A stretch of DNA of 63,870 nucleotides. Source: an uncultured Pseudomonadota bacterium. Lineage in GTDB: Bacteria; Myxococcota_A; UBA796; SXON01. How positions within the stretch are numbered: position 1 is the stretch's first letter; every line of letters begins with the position of its first letter. The DNA is taken from NCBI GenBank assembly GCA_903844155.1, contig CAIMSU010000271.1, positions 1 through 63,870 on the forward strand. Reading direction: 5' to 3'. The notes beneath the pieces were generated by a model, which worked only from the letters and a program-made list of their open reading frames with translations, searched no databases and was not told the DNA's origin. Of the stretch, positions 17,442 to 25,236 are shown one piece after another. The position numbers and the translations under genes are program-made.

Positions 17442-17734
17442 TGGGGCCGCCCCGCCGAGCCGGCGTAGGCACCGACGGCCCGGCGCCCCAAACCAACGGC
17501 CCGCAGCTTCCCGGACAGCTGGTCCCGCCGGGCCTGGAGCGCGCTGATCACGCGATCGACCCGCTGCGCCAGTTGCGCCCTGCCGGCCTCATCCAGCGAA
17601 GCGGCCAACGAATCCGCCGCCTGAGAGAGCTGGGCGTATTGCACCCCGGGAATCGGCCGATCCGTCTCGATCTTCCACACAAGGGTGTCCAGCTGGAGGA
17701 GGAGTCTCCCCAGATCCGGGGCGCTCCCGTTCAC
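17438..17734 (-). CDS. Small helical protein in fliT position
   Basis: A 98-residue, mostly helical protein (LGRLLLQLDTLVWKIETDRPI and a second helix VDRVISALQARRDQLSGKLRAVG). It directly follows fliS, with overlapping start and stop codons, which is where the FliD chaperone FliT is found in fliD-fliS-fliT operons. Size and helicity fit an export chaperone, but I see no residue signature that proves FliT. Confidence 0.55.
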   Translation of the reverse strand: MNGSAPDLGRLLLQLDTLVWKIETDRPIPGVQYAQLSQAADSLAASLDEAGRAQLAQRVDRVISALQARRDQLSGKLRAVGLGRRAVGAYAGSAGRPQ

Positions 17735-18126
17735 TTCGGCGGTTCCCCGGGGCTCGAGAAGCGCGAGAGCTCGACGGCCTTGCGCCAGGTCTCCTCGACC
17801 ACCCCGGTGACGCGCTGGATCTCGGACATCAGCTCAGGATCGCGCGTGCGGACCACGGTCGTGAGCTGGTGGATGCACCAGGCATACGTCTGGTGCAAGG
17901 ACTGGGCGACGTTCGGCGCCGCAGTCGGATCCAGAGCGAGGCGCAGCTCGATGAAGATGGCTCGGGCGACATGGACGTGGGCGATCAGCCCCTCGTGATC
18001 GTCCGCCGCGAGGCACTCCGCGGCCATAGCCTCCCGGCGAACAGCCTCCGCGACGAGCAACACCAGAATGTCCTCGTTGGTGGCATGCTCAAGCTGTGTG
18101 CGGCGGTAGCTGGCGATTGCGCTCAT
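17731..18126 (-). CDS. fliS: Flagellin export chaperone FliS
   Basis: A 131-residue four-helix protein. It begins MSAIASYRRTQLEHATNEDILVLLVAEAVRREAMAA, matching the FliS pattern (YxxxxVxTAsPxeLixmLYdgAixxl), and has the usual later helix with LHQTYAWCIHQL. ATG 18126 is chosen because the upstream extension is Arg/Ser/Pro-rich antisense-like sequence. FliS binds the C-terminus of flagellin in the cytoplasm, prevents early polymerisation and delivers it to FlhA. It sits right after fliD, the usual order. Confidence 0.85.
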   Translation of the reverse strand: MSAIASYRRTQLEHATNEDILVLLVAEAVRREAMAAECLAADDHEGLIAHVHVARAIFIELRLALDPTAAPNVAQSLHQTYAWCIHQLTTVVRTRDPELMSEIQRVTGVVEETWRKAVELSRFSSPGEPPK

Positions 18127-18130
18127 GGGG

Positions 18131-19495
18131 TCAACCTGATGTGCTGGAGGAACTGGAGGAAGAGGACGGCAGGAGGGCGGCGATGGCCGACTTGGCGGAG
18201 TTGAAGCCCGCGAGCGCGAGTTCCATCGCCGTGAATTCCTGCTTGAGCCGAGCCTCATACGACGTCAGCTGGTCCTCATAGGTCGAGATCCGTGTGTCGT
18301 AGGCCGTCAAGTCCTTCGCCAACGAGTCCGAGCGCGCCGTGATCGTCCCGTCGGTGCCCGTGAACGTGCCCAGCAGCGTTGTCAGCGAGGCCGCGATGCC
18401 ATTGCTCGAGTCGGTGAACAGCTTGGTGACGTCATTGAAGCCCGAGTCCAGCGCCGACGTGAACTTGTCGGAGTCGAGCGCGATGTCGCCGTTCTGCTTG
18501 GTGGAGATGCCGAGGTTGGCGAGCGAGTTGAAGTCGCCGACCGCCGTGTATGCCGCGCTGATCGTGGACTGGAGTTGCCGGACGACGTCGGTCGGCTGGA
18601 GCTCGCCCACAAAACTGCCCTGAATGCCCTGTTTGGGGTTCCACGCTTCCTGACCGCGGATGTAGGACATGACGGAGTTGTAGGCCGTCACGACCGCCTC
18701 CATCTTCGTCACCATCGATGCCGTGTCCTTGCTCACCGTGACCGTCGCGGCGGAGCTGGTCACGTCCGTGGCGGTGAGCGTGACTCCCTGGATCACACCC
18801 GTCACATCGTTGCTGCTCGACGTGACGCTGACCCCGTTGACCTCAAGTTTCGCGTCCTGAGCGGCCGTGACCTCGGTGAAGCTCGGGACGGTCCCGGTGC
18901 TGCTGTCGAGCCCCGATGTGTCGATGCTCACGGTGTTCTCGGAGCCGCTCGAATTGGCCGTCACAACGAGCCTGTACGGGGTACTGGCATCCCCGGTGTT
19001 CATGACGTAGGCGGTGACGCCGTCGACCTGGTCGTTGATCGCGCTGACGAGGTCGTCCAGACTGGACGAACTCGAGTCGATCGTCACGTTGGTCGTCACC
19101 CCGGCGACCGTGAAGCTGTAGGTTCCGGTGGCCATCGTGCCGGAGTCGGACTCACTGGCGACACCGTCCGAGACCTCCATTGCGGTCGAGGCGAGCTGGC
19201 TGACGGTGACCGACATCGCTCCGACGATGGCGTCGCCGGCGACAGTGATGCCGACGGCGCTGCTGTTCGATGCTCCGGTGACCGACCGGAACTCCTTCGA
19301 GGTGTCCATGTCCTCGATCGCCGACTTCAGCGTGTCGAGCCGGGAGGCGAGCGTGTCGTACGCGTCCTTCCGGCTGGAGACCGTGGCCTTCTGGGCCTTG
19401 ATGGTGTTGAGCGTCACCGAGTTGGCGGCGACCAGTGACGAGATCAGCGCACCGGTATCGATGCCCGATACGATTCCGCCGGTGAATGTAGACAT
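18131..19495 (-). CDS. fliD: Flagellar filament cap protein FliD
   Basis: A 454-residue hook-associated protein 2 that caps the filament and helps flagellin insert. The N-terminal signature STFTGGIVSGIDTGALISSLVAAN and the C-terminal coiled coil (LAKDLTAYDTRISTYEDQLTSYEARLKQEFTAMELALAGFNS) are diagnostic. The core is Ser/Thr-rich and variable, and it ends in a Ser run. It lies 86 nt after fliC on the same strand with a GC-rich hairpin between them. I found no sigma-28-type motif of its own, so it is probably read through from fliC at a lower level. Confidence 0.93.
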   Translation of the reverse strand: MSTFTGGIVSGIDTGALISSLVAANSVTLNTIKAQKATVSSRKDAYDTLASRLDTLKSAIEDMDTSKEFRSVTGASNSSAVGITVAGDAIVGAMSVTVSQLASTAMEVSDGVASESDSGTMATGTYSFTVAGVTTNVTIDSSSSSLDDLVSAINDQVDGVTAYVMNTGDASTPYRLVVTANSSGSENTVSIDTSGLDSSTGTVPSFTEVTAAQDAKLEVNGVSVTSSSNDVTGVIQGVTLTATDVTSSAATVTVSKDTASMVTKMEAVVTAYNSVMSYIRGQEAWNPKQGIQGSFVGELQPTDVVRQLQSTISAAYTAVGDFNSLANLGISTKQNGDIALDSDKFTSALDSGFNDVTKLFTDSSNGIAASLTTLLGTFTGTDGTITARSDSLAKDLTAYDTRISTYEDQLTSYEARLKQEFTAMELALAGFNSAKSAIAALLPSSSSSSSSTSG

Positions 19496-19542
19496 CTGGC
19501 CTCCATTGATTCCGACGCTTTCGCAGGGGACAAGGCGAGCGC

Positions 19543-19559
19543 CCCGGGAGCAACCCGGG
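19543..19559 (-). terminator. GC-rich hairpin between fliC and fliD
   Basis: CCCGGG, a 5-nt loop, then CCCGGG forms a self-complementary 6-bp stem about 25 nt after the fliC stop. There is no U-tract, so it is at best a partial terminator or an mRNA-stabilising structure that could lower fliD relative to fliC. Confidence 0.3.
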
Positions 19560-19581
19560 ACGTTCCCTAGTCAGTCGCTGG

Positions 19582-20412
19582 CTACTGGAGCAGCGAGAGC
19601 GCGCCCTGGTTGATGCCCTTCGCCTGCGCGAGGACGGCGACGCCGGCTTGCTGCAGGACCTGGTTCTGGGTGAGGGTCGCCGTTTCCTGACCGAAGTCGG
19701 CATCGCGGATGCGGCTCTCGGCGGCCGAGGTCGCGGTCGAGAACGTCTCGAGGTTGTTCAGGGCATTCCCGAGGCGGTTCTCCACCGCGCCGAACCCGGA
19801 TCGGTAGCCCGTGACGGTGTCGATCGCGGAGTCGATTTTCGCGAGCGACGCGCTGGCCCCCGCCGCGGTGGACATGTCGATCGACGTCGTGTCCACGGTC
19901 AGGGTCGTGGCGGTGAGGTCGCCGGTAGTGATCGCGATTTGATCGTTTGTGGTCGCATGGATGCCGACCTGAACGTTCAGCGCGGTGACCGTGCCGTTCG
20001 CGAGCTTCGTGCCATTGTACTCGGTGACGGCGGCGATGCGATCGACTTCCTTCGACAGCGCCTTGAATTCGGTCGAGACGTAGGAACGATCGTTGGTGCT
20101 CAGGGTGTCCGACGCGCCCTGGACCGCGAGTTCCCTCATGCGGGTCAGGATCGAGCCGACCTCCGAGGCCGCGCCTTCCGCGACGGAGATGATGCTGATG
20201 CCGTCGTTGACGTTCCGGGCCGCGACGACCGCGGAGGTCGACGATGCGTGCAGGCGCTCGGCGGCGCCGAGGCCGGCGGCGTCATCGGCGGCGCGCGAGA
20301 TGCGCTTGCCGGAGCTGAGCCGCTCGAACGAGCGCTGGAGGGCGCGCGAGGTCTTGTTCAGGTTGGTGAGCGCCGATTGCGCGGTCGTGTTCGTACGTAC
20401 GGTGAGAGCCAT
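19582..20412 (-). CDS. fliC: Flagellin FliC, short form
   Basis: A 276-residue flagellin. The N-terminal D0/D1 (LTVRTNTTAQSALTNLNKTSRALQRSFERLSSGKRI, then ADDAAGLGAAERL) and C-terminal D0 (RIRDADFGQETATLTQNQVLQQAGVAVLAQA) regions are strongly conserved. The middle is only about 60 residues and Thr-rich, so there are essentially no D2/D3 surface domains; these Thr/Ser residues are possible glycosylation sites. It ends in SLLQ. A flagellin export chaperone (fliS) and a capping protein follow. A degenerate sigma-28-type motif lies 60 nt upstream. Confidence 0.96.
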   Translation of the reverse strand: MALTVRTNTTAQSALTNLNKTSRALQRSFERLSSGKRISRAADDAAGLGAAERLHASSTSAVVAARNVNDGISIISVAEGAASEVGSILTRMRELAVQGASDTLSTNDRSYVSTEFKALSKEVDRIAAVTEYNGTKLANGTVTALNVQVGIHATTNDQIAITTGDLTATTLTVDTTSIDMSTAAGASASLAKIDSAIDTVTGYRSGFGAVENRLGNALNNLETFSTATSAAESRIRDADFGQETATLTQNQVLQQAGVAVLAQAKGINQGALSLLQ

Positions 20413-20472
20413 GGGGTACCTCTATGGGTGGGGACTGCTGAAGTGCTCTCGGGAATCGAGAACACTTCCTTG

Positions 20473-20498
20473 TTCGGTCAACCCACCAAAATCTTCAC
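20473..20498 (-). promoter_or_regulatory. Degenerate sigma-28-type promoter of fliC
   Basis: GTGAA, a 16-bp spacer and CCGAACAAGG keep the spacing of the motif but differ in both boxes. It is the best candidate in the region upstream of flagellin and would leave a leader of about 50 nt. It is weaker than the basal-body promoters, which is unexpected for flagellin. Confidence 0.4.
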
Positions 20499-20506
20499 TG
20501 AAACTT

Positions 20507-21385
20507 TCAGGAAAGATAGTCGAGCAGGGTCCGGGTGGTCGCGGAGCCCGCGACCTTCAGGGTGGCATCGTAGGCGTTCCGCACTTCCGCCAGCTTCGTG
20601 TAGGCGGTGGCGGGGTCGGCGTTGATCAGCTGGGAAAGGCGGCTGTCGAACAGTGTGCTGAGTGACTCGGCGTTGTCCAGCGCGTCCGAGGCTGCGCGCG
20701 TCTCCGCGCCGACTCCGGCGCGCGCGTCCGACAGCATCGTTGTCGATGTGTCCAGATCGGTGAGCGTCGCCTGGGTCGCCGACGCGTCGTTTGCCTCAAG
20801 TGCGGTCGCCAGCGCCTCAAGCGTGCCGAAGATGTCAGCAGCACCGTTGAACACCGACGATCCATCCAGGCCGGTCTTGACCCAGCGAGACTCGGCGACC
20901 TGGGTGCTCGGCTCGGACGTGCTGCCCGAGTACGTGCCCGCCGTGTCGAAGGGAACCGTGGTGAACGCGGTGCCAGCGAAGAGGTAGCGGTCGTTGAACG
21001 TCGCATTCGCCGCGGTGGCCATCGACTCCTGCAGGCCCCGCACCTCTTTCGCGGCGGCCGCCCGGTCCTCCAGGGACTTCGGATCGCTCGCCATGTCCAC
21101 GGCGATCTCCCGGGCGCGTACGATGATGTCGTTCGCTTGCCCGAGCGCTGTGTCCATCGCGTTGAGCTCGCCGGTTGCGGAGTCGGCGTTCGACTTCCAG
21201 GAGTCCTGCTCCGCCATCGCCGCATTGAGCTGGTGCACCTCGAACAGGTCGGAGGGCGCGTCCGACGGCCGGTTGATGCGCCGCCCAGTCGACGCTTGCT
21301 CCTCTGCCGTGCCGAGCCGGACGGAGTTCGCGGCCTGAAGCCTCGCCGTGAGGTCGTAGATGCTGGAACGGGGAAGGCGGATCAT
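20507..21385 (-). CDS. flgL: Hook-filament junction protein FlgL (HAP3)
   Basis: A 292-residue flagellin-like junction protein. It starts MIRLPRSSIYDLTARLQAANSVRLGTAEEQASTGRRINRPSDAPSD, the FlgL-type N-terminus, and has ALGQANDIIVRAREIAVDMAS and a matching C-terminal helix (AYTKLAEVRNAYDATLKVAG). Its start overlaps the end of flgK, so flgM-flgN-flgK-flgL form one operon. It joins the hook to the filament above FlgK. Confidence 0.93.
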   Translation of the reverse strand: MIRLPRSSIYDLTARLQAANSVRLGTAEEQASTGRRINRPSDAPSDLFEVHQLNAAMAEQDSWKSNADSATGELNAMDTALGQANDIIVRAREIAVDMASDPKSLEDRAAAAKEVRGLQESMATAANATFNDRYLFAGTAFTTVPFDTAGTYSGSTSEPSTQVAESRWVKTGLDGSSVFNGAADIFGTLEALATALEANDASATQATLTDLDTSTTMLSDARAGVGAETRAASDALDNAESLSTLFDSRLSQLINADPATAYTKLAEVRNAYDATLKVAGSATTRTLLDYLS

Positions 21386-22758
21386 CCGATTGCCAGGAGG
21401 GACTGGAGCATCTGGTCTCCCGCGGAGATAATACGCGCCGCAGCGCGGTAGGCGGTCTGGAACTCGATCAACTTGATCGCCTCTTCGTCAGTATCGACCT
21501 TGGAGATGGCGTCACGCTGGGTCTGGAGGTCGGAGAGTTGCGCGGCGGACGACGTCGAGTCCGACGTGGCCGCCGCGACTTCGGAGCCGACGCTGGTCGT
21601 CAGTGAGCTGAGCGCAGTCGCGCCGGTCGTGCCGCTGCCGAAGGTCGCGGAGCTCTTCAGGGACATCAGCGCCGTGAGGTTGTCCCCATCGCCTGGATCT
21701 GCCGTGGCCGCACCGGCGACCGCGAGCAGGTTCGGGTCCGCCTGCAGGCTCGGGTCGATGGTCAGCGTGGTCCCGGGCGAGCTAGGGTCGACGGAGAACA
21801 CGTCCCCGCCAGGGTTGCCGCTGGTGTCGAAGCCCAGGGCGTGCTGCGCGTTCACGATGCTCGCGAGGTTGGTCGCGAAGTCGTCGAGCTGGCTGAGCCA
21901 GCCGTCCATGGTGGAGCGCGACGACATGAGCCCCCCGAGCTCGCCGCCGAGGGAGTCCGTCACGCGCATCTTGCCGCTGTCCGACGAGACGTAGACCTGA
22001 GCCAGGCCGGAAGAGTCGTCGGCGACCGATAGCGTTCGGGACTCCTTTCCCATGACGACGGCGAAGCCGCCGATGAACACGTTCGCCTGCCCGTTTGCGT
22101 CCAGCTCAACGGTCGCACCGGCACTCTCGCCGAGCCCCCGGATCAGCTCGTCCCGCCGGTCGAGCAGGTCACCGGGTCCCGTGTTCGCGCCCTGTTTGCC
22201 GATCGACGCGTTCAGCGACGCGATCGCGGACAGGTCGCTGTTGATCTGGTCGATGCTGTCGCCGACGGTCCCGTCGATCTGATCGATGCCGTCGGCCAGG
22301 CCCTTCCCGGTGCGGGAGACGGTCTGGGCCAGCGTGCTCGCGTTCTCCACGACCTGGCGGCGGCTCCCGGAGTCCGAGGGGTTGGCGGTGAGCTCGGACA
22401 TCGAGGAGTAGAAGGAGGAGTAGGCCTCGGAGAGGCCCGTGCCCGATGTCTCGTTGAAGTACGCCTGCGCGGTACTCAGGGTCGTCTCGATGGTACTCGC
22501 TTGCGCGTCGGCACCGGTCGCGGCCACCACACGGACTCCGAGCAGGCGATCGGAGGCGCGGTTGATGCCGCGGACGTTGACCCCGGTGCCAAGCCAGAGG
22601 CCACGTCGACGGACGGGGTCCGCGGTCTGCTGCAGCACCCGACGCCGGGAGTAGCCGGGGGTCGCGGCGTTCGCGACGTTCTGACTGACGACGTTGACCC
22701 CGGCGGACGCAGCGCCGAGCGCGCGGCGGCCGATCGCGAGCGAGTCGAGCACCCCCAT
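21382..22758 (-). CDS. flgK: Hook-associated protein FlgK (HAP1)
   Basis: A 458-residue hook-filament junction protein. The N-terminal ALGAASAGVNVVSQNVANAATPGYSRRRV motif and the C-terminal DEEAIKLIEFQTAYRAAARIISAGDQMLQSLL motif are the FlgK signatures. A DLLDRRDELIRGLGE segment is the conserved mid-protein element. It is somewhat shorter than the ~550-residue enterobacterial protein, having lost part of the outer domain. The gene follows flgN with one base between stop and start and overlaps flgL. Confidence 0.95.
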   Translation of the reverse strand: MGVLDSLAIGRRALGAASAGVNVVSQNVANAATPGYSRRRVLQQTADPVRRRGLWLGTGVNVRGINRASDRLLGVRVVAATGADAQASTIETTLSTAQAYFNETSGTGLSEAYSSFYSSMSELTANPSDSGSRRQVVENASTLAQTVSRTGKGLADGIDQIDGTVGDSIDQINSDLSAIASLNASIGKQGANTGPGDLLDRRDELIRGLGESAGATVELDANGQANVFIGGFAVVMGKESRTLSVADDSSGLAQVYVSSDSGKMRVTDSLGGELGGLMSSRSTMDGWLSQLDDFATNLASIVNAQHALGFDTSGNPGGDVFSVDPSSPGTTLTIDPSLQADPNLLAVAGAATADPGDGDNLTALMSLKSSATFGSGTTGATALSSLTTSVGSEVAAATSDSTSSAAQLSDLQTQRDAISKVDTDEEAIKLIEFQTAYRAAARIISAGDQMLQSLLAIG

Positions 22759-22759
22759 C

Positions 22760-23074
22760 TCAGACCGTGCTCGGTTGGCCGCGGCGACCGTAGGTCCGCG
22801 GGCCGGAGTCGGGGAGGACGCGGTCGATCACTGCCATGACGTTCACGGCGCACGCCCGGGTCCGCAGGTCGAGGGCACGAATGAGGCGTGCCACGCGGGC
22901 CGCCTGCTCGCGTTCTCGCGCGGTCATCGCGGCGAACGGGACGCGGCTGACCTCCATCTGCACCTCCTGTCGCTGGCGCGTGGCCGTCATCATTGCGGGG
23001 GCGTCAATGTTCCGGGCCGCCTCGAACTGCGCCTCCGCGGTGGCCAACCAGCGGTCGAACACCGTCGGGTTCAT
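22760..23074 (-). CDS. flgN: FlgN-like export chaperone
   Basis: A 104-residue, predominantly helical protein between flgM and flgK, which is where FlgN (chaperone of FlgK and FlgL) is encoded. Helices are visible in FDRWLATAEAQFEAARNIDAPAM and AREREQAARVARLIRALDLRTRACA. Sequence conservation in FlgN is low, so the call rests mainly on position, size and helicity. Confidence 0.6.
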   Translation of the reverse strand: MNPTVFDRWLATAEAQFEAARNIDAPAMMTATRQRQEVQMEVSRVPFAAMTAREREQAARVARLIRALDLRTRACAVNVMAVIDRVLPDSGPRTYGRRGQPSTV

Positions 23075-23075
23075 C

Positions 23076-23387
23076 TCAGAGCTCGTTCAGCAAGCGGACG
23101 ATGGCACGCTCGATCTCAGCGGTCCGGTCGCTCCGGCGGGTGGCGAGATCCTGCTTGATCCGGAGCACCACATCCGGCCGGATGACGCCCTCCGACGCGA
23201 CCGATGAGCGAAGGCGGTTCACCACGGTCGCGGTCTCCGACAACGAGGAGCTCGCCCCTTGATCGGCGACCTGTGGAAGTGGCGCGGACGCCGATCCGGA
23301 GCTGAGAGAACCGGCAACCACCGAACTGACGGGGGGCACACTGGACAGATCGGTTCCGATCTTGGCAACGGGCGCAACGGGTCGCAT
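23076..23387 (-). CDS. flgM: Anti-sigma-28 factor FlgM
   Basis: A 103-residue protein with a disordered Ser/Val/Pro-rich N-terminal half and a C-terminal sigma-binding region (VNRLRSSVASEGVIRPDVVLRIKQDL, then IERAIVRLLNEL), which fits FlgM. It would hold the FliA-type sigma factors inactive until it is exported. ATG 23387 is preferred over an in-frame GTG at 23396. It leaves 10 nt after the -10 box, the same distance as at other operon starts here. It heads flgM-flgN-flgK-flgL. Confidence 0.72.
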   Translation of the reverse strand: MRPVAPVAKIGTDLSSVPPVSSVVAGSLSSGSASAPLPQVADQGASSSLSETATVVNRLRSSVASEGVIRPDVVLRIKQDLATRRSDRTAEIERAIVRLLNEL

Positions 23388-23397
23388 ATGATCCACT

Positions 23398-23423
23398 AAC
23401 GGGCGAGACCGGAAAAAGTTCAG
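23398..23423 (-). promoter_or_regulatory. Sigma-28-type promoter of flgM-flgN-flgK-flgL
   Basis: CTGAA, 16 bp, CCGTTAG: one mismatch in each box relative to the island consensus, with exact spacing. Placement 10 nt before the flgM ATG equals that at flgI, fliL and flhA. FlgM would be under control of the sigma factor it inhibits. Confidence 0.6.
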
Positions 23424-24124
23424 CGGTTTTTTTCAAGGAACGCCGTCGGATCGACGGGTTCGCCGTCCTGCCGGACCTCGAAATGCAGGTGCGGCCCCGT
23501 GGATCTGCCGGTACTTCCAACCGTTCCGACGACTTCTCCCTCCGCGACCTGATCCCCCGCACGGACGTTCAGTGAGGCACAGTGCGCGTACCGGGTCTCA
23601 AGCCCGTCGCCGTGATTCAGGATGACCACGTTTCCGTAGCCGCCACGCTCACCGGCGAACGACACGACCCCGCTCCGCTCCGCGTGGATCGGCGTGCCCG
23701 CTGGCAAGCCAATGTCCAGCCCGTCGTGCCGACGCGTCGTGCCGTCGATGGGATCGATTCGGAGCCCGAACCCGCTGGTGACCCGGCTGGGCGGGGCGCT
23801 GGCGCGATCGTGAGCCGGCAGGGGATGTCGGATCTCCAAGGGTGCGATCGGCAGCGGTGCAGGCTCCCCGTGGCGGGCGAGCGCGGTCTCAAGCTCCCGG
23901 CGCAGCCCAATCCCCTGCCCCTCGGCGGCCCGCTTGCCGATCTCCTGATCCAGAAGGTCGGCGAACATGCCCGCGGCCCCGGAGTTCAGCGGCCCGTCCG
24001 GGACCGCCTCTCGCATCTGTTTGCACAGGAACCCGATCAGGTAGGCCTCGAAGGCCTCGGCCGCGCGCGGTCCCTTTTCGAGCTGGGGCGCAGGGACGGT
24101 CGCGTCGATGCCCTGGACCTTCAT
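23420..24124 (-). CDS. flgJ: FlgJ rod-binding domain fused to an M23 metallopeptidase
   Basis: A 234-residue two-domain protein. Residues ~15-90 are the FlgJ rod-binding domain (AAEAFEAYLIGFLCKQMREAVP ... GAAGMFADLLDQEIGKRAA), the rod-cap part. Residues ~125-230 are an M23/LytM zinc endopeptidase with HDGLDIG (metal-binding His and Asp) and HLHFE near the end, all metal ligands present. In gamma/beta-proteobacteria the C-terminal domain is a glucosaminidase. Here a cross-link-cutting peptidase takes its place, so the rod would pass the wall by cutting peptides, not glycan. ATG 24124 overlaps the flgI stop. No signal peptide is visible, consistent with type III export. Confidence 0.9.
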   Translation of the reverse strand: MKVQGIDATVPAPQLEKGPRAAEAFEAYLIGFLCKQMREAVPDGPLNSGAAGMFADLLDQEIGKRAAEGQGIGLRRELETALARHGEPAPLPIAPLEIRHPLPAHDRASAPPSRVTSGFGLRIDPIDGTTRRHDGLDIGLPAGTPIHAERSGVVSFAGERGGYGNVVILNHGDGLETRYAHCASLNVRAGDQVAEGEVVGTVGSTGRSTGPHLHFEVRQDGEPVDPTAFLEKNR

Positions 24125-25191
24125 CAGATGGACTCGATCTCGGCGACGAGCCCACCGGCACTGTGCATCGCCTGAAGGATGACGATCATGTCGCGCGGCG
24201 TCACGCCCATGCGGTTCAGCGCGGCGACGACGTCCCCGACCGTCACGCCCTCGATCATCTCGATGCGACCCTTCGCCTCGTCGACGTGGACCATGGGTTG
24301 GCTCGTGACGACGGTTTGCCCGTTCGAAAAGGGACCCGGCTGGCTCACCTCGGTCTGCGGGGCCACGTCGATCGTCAACCCACCGTGGGCGACGGCGACC
24401 GGGCTGACCGTGATGTCCGCACCCATCACCACCGTACCGGTGCGTTCGCTGATGACCACACGGGCGACGCGGTCGAGGTCCACGGTCACCGCATCGACCA
24501 CCGCGATGAGCTCCGCCTGGCGCCCGAGGAAGGTGTCGGGGACACGCACGCGGATGGTCCCGCCGTCGATGGCGGACGCGAAGTCGCCGTCGAGAGCGTG
24601 GTTCACTGCGAGGGCGATCCGGCTCGAGTTCGTGAAGTCGGGATCATCGAGCACCCAGTCGAACGAGACCGCCTGCTGGATGTTCAGCGCGTTCGGGACC
24701 TCGACCTCGACGAGCCCACCCCGGGGGACGATCCCGACCGTGGGGTGGTTCTTGACCGTGCTCGACCCTCCCGCCGTCACCGAGTACCCGCCGACGAGGA
24801 TGGAGCCCTGCGCCTCGGCGATCGCCATGCCGTTCGCGGAATAGAGCGGGGTCAGCAGCAGCACGCCCCCCTCGAGTGAGCGCGCGTCGCCCGCACTCGA
24901 GACTGAGACGTCGAGGGGGCTGCCGGGCCGCGTGCCGGCGGGGAGCCTCGCGGTCACCATCACCATGGCCACGTTCCGGGACTTGATCTCGGAGTCGGAC
25001 ATCGTCATGCCGAGCCCCTGAAGCCGATTGCCAAGAGCGCGGACCGCCGCCAGGTTCTGCGCCGAGTCGCCCGTGCGGTTCAGGCCCACGACCAGCCCGT
25101 ACCCGACCAGCGGGTTGTCACGGACTCCATACAGTGCGGTCACATCTTTGACCCGCGCCGCGAAGGCCACGCTGATGGCGAGCATCCACAT
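24124..25191 (-). CDS. flgI: Flagellar P-ring protein FlgI
   Basis: A 355-residue P-ring protein forming the periplasmic bushing around the rod. Family motifs include ARVKDVTALYGVRDNPLVGYGLVVGLNRTGD, SDSEIKSRNVAMVMVTA, and VGDVVAALNRMGVTPRDMIVILQAMHSAGGL near the end. It has a short signal peptide (MLAISVAFAA). Start is ATG 25191 or ATG 25185; the sigma-28-type -10 box ends only 10 nt upstream, so the mRNA is probably leaderless or nearly so. It overlaps flgJ. An exact promoter separates it from motA-motB. Confidence 0.96.
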   Translation of the reverse strand: MWMLAISVAFAARVKDVTALYGVRDNPLVGYGLVVGLNRTGDSAQNLAAVRALGNRLQGLGMTMSDSEIKSRNVAMVMVTARLPAGTRPGSPLDVSVSSAGDARSLEGGVLLLTPLYSANGMAIAEAQGSILVGGYSVTAGGSSTVKNHPTVGIVPRGGLVEVEVPNALNIQQAVSFDWVLDDPDFTNSSRIALAVNHALDGDFASAIDGGTIRVRVPDTFLGRQAELIAVVDAVTVDLDRVARVVISERTGTVVMGADITVSPVAVAHGGLTIDVAPQTEVSQPGPFSNGQTVVTSQPMVHVDEAKGRIEMIEGVTVGDVVAALNRMGVTPRDMIVILQAMHSAGGLVAEIESI

Positions 25192-25201
25192 CGGCTCTGG
25201 A

Positions 25202-25227
25202 ATCGGTCGGAGCCGGCGGAAGTTGAG
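25202..25227 (-). promoter_or_regulatory. Sigma-28-type promoter of flgI-flgJ
   Basis: CTCAA, 16 bp, CCGATTCC on the minus strand, an exact match in both core boxes. It lies between the motB stop and flgI, with 10 nt from the -10 box to the flgI ATG. Confidence 0.72.
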
Positions 25228-25236
25228 CCCTTTCTT

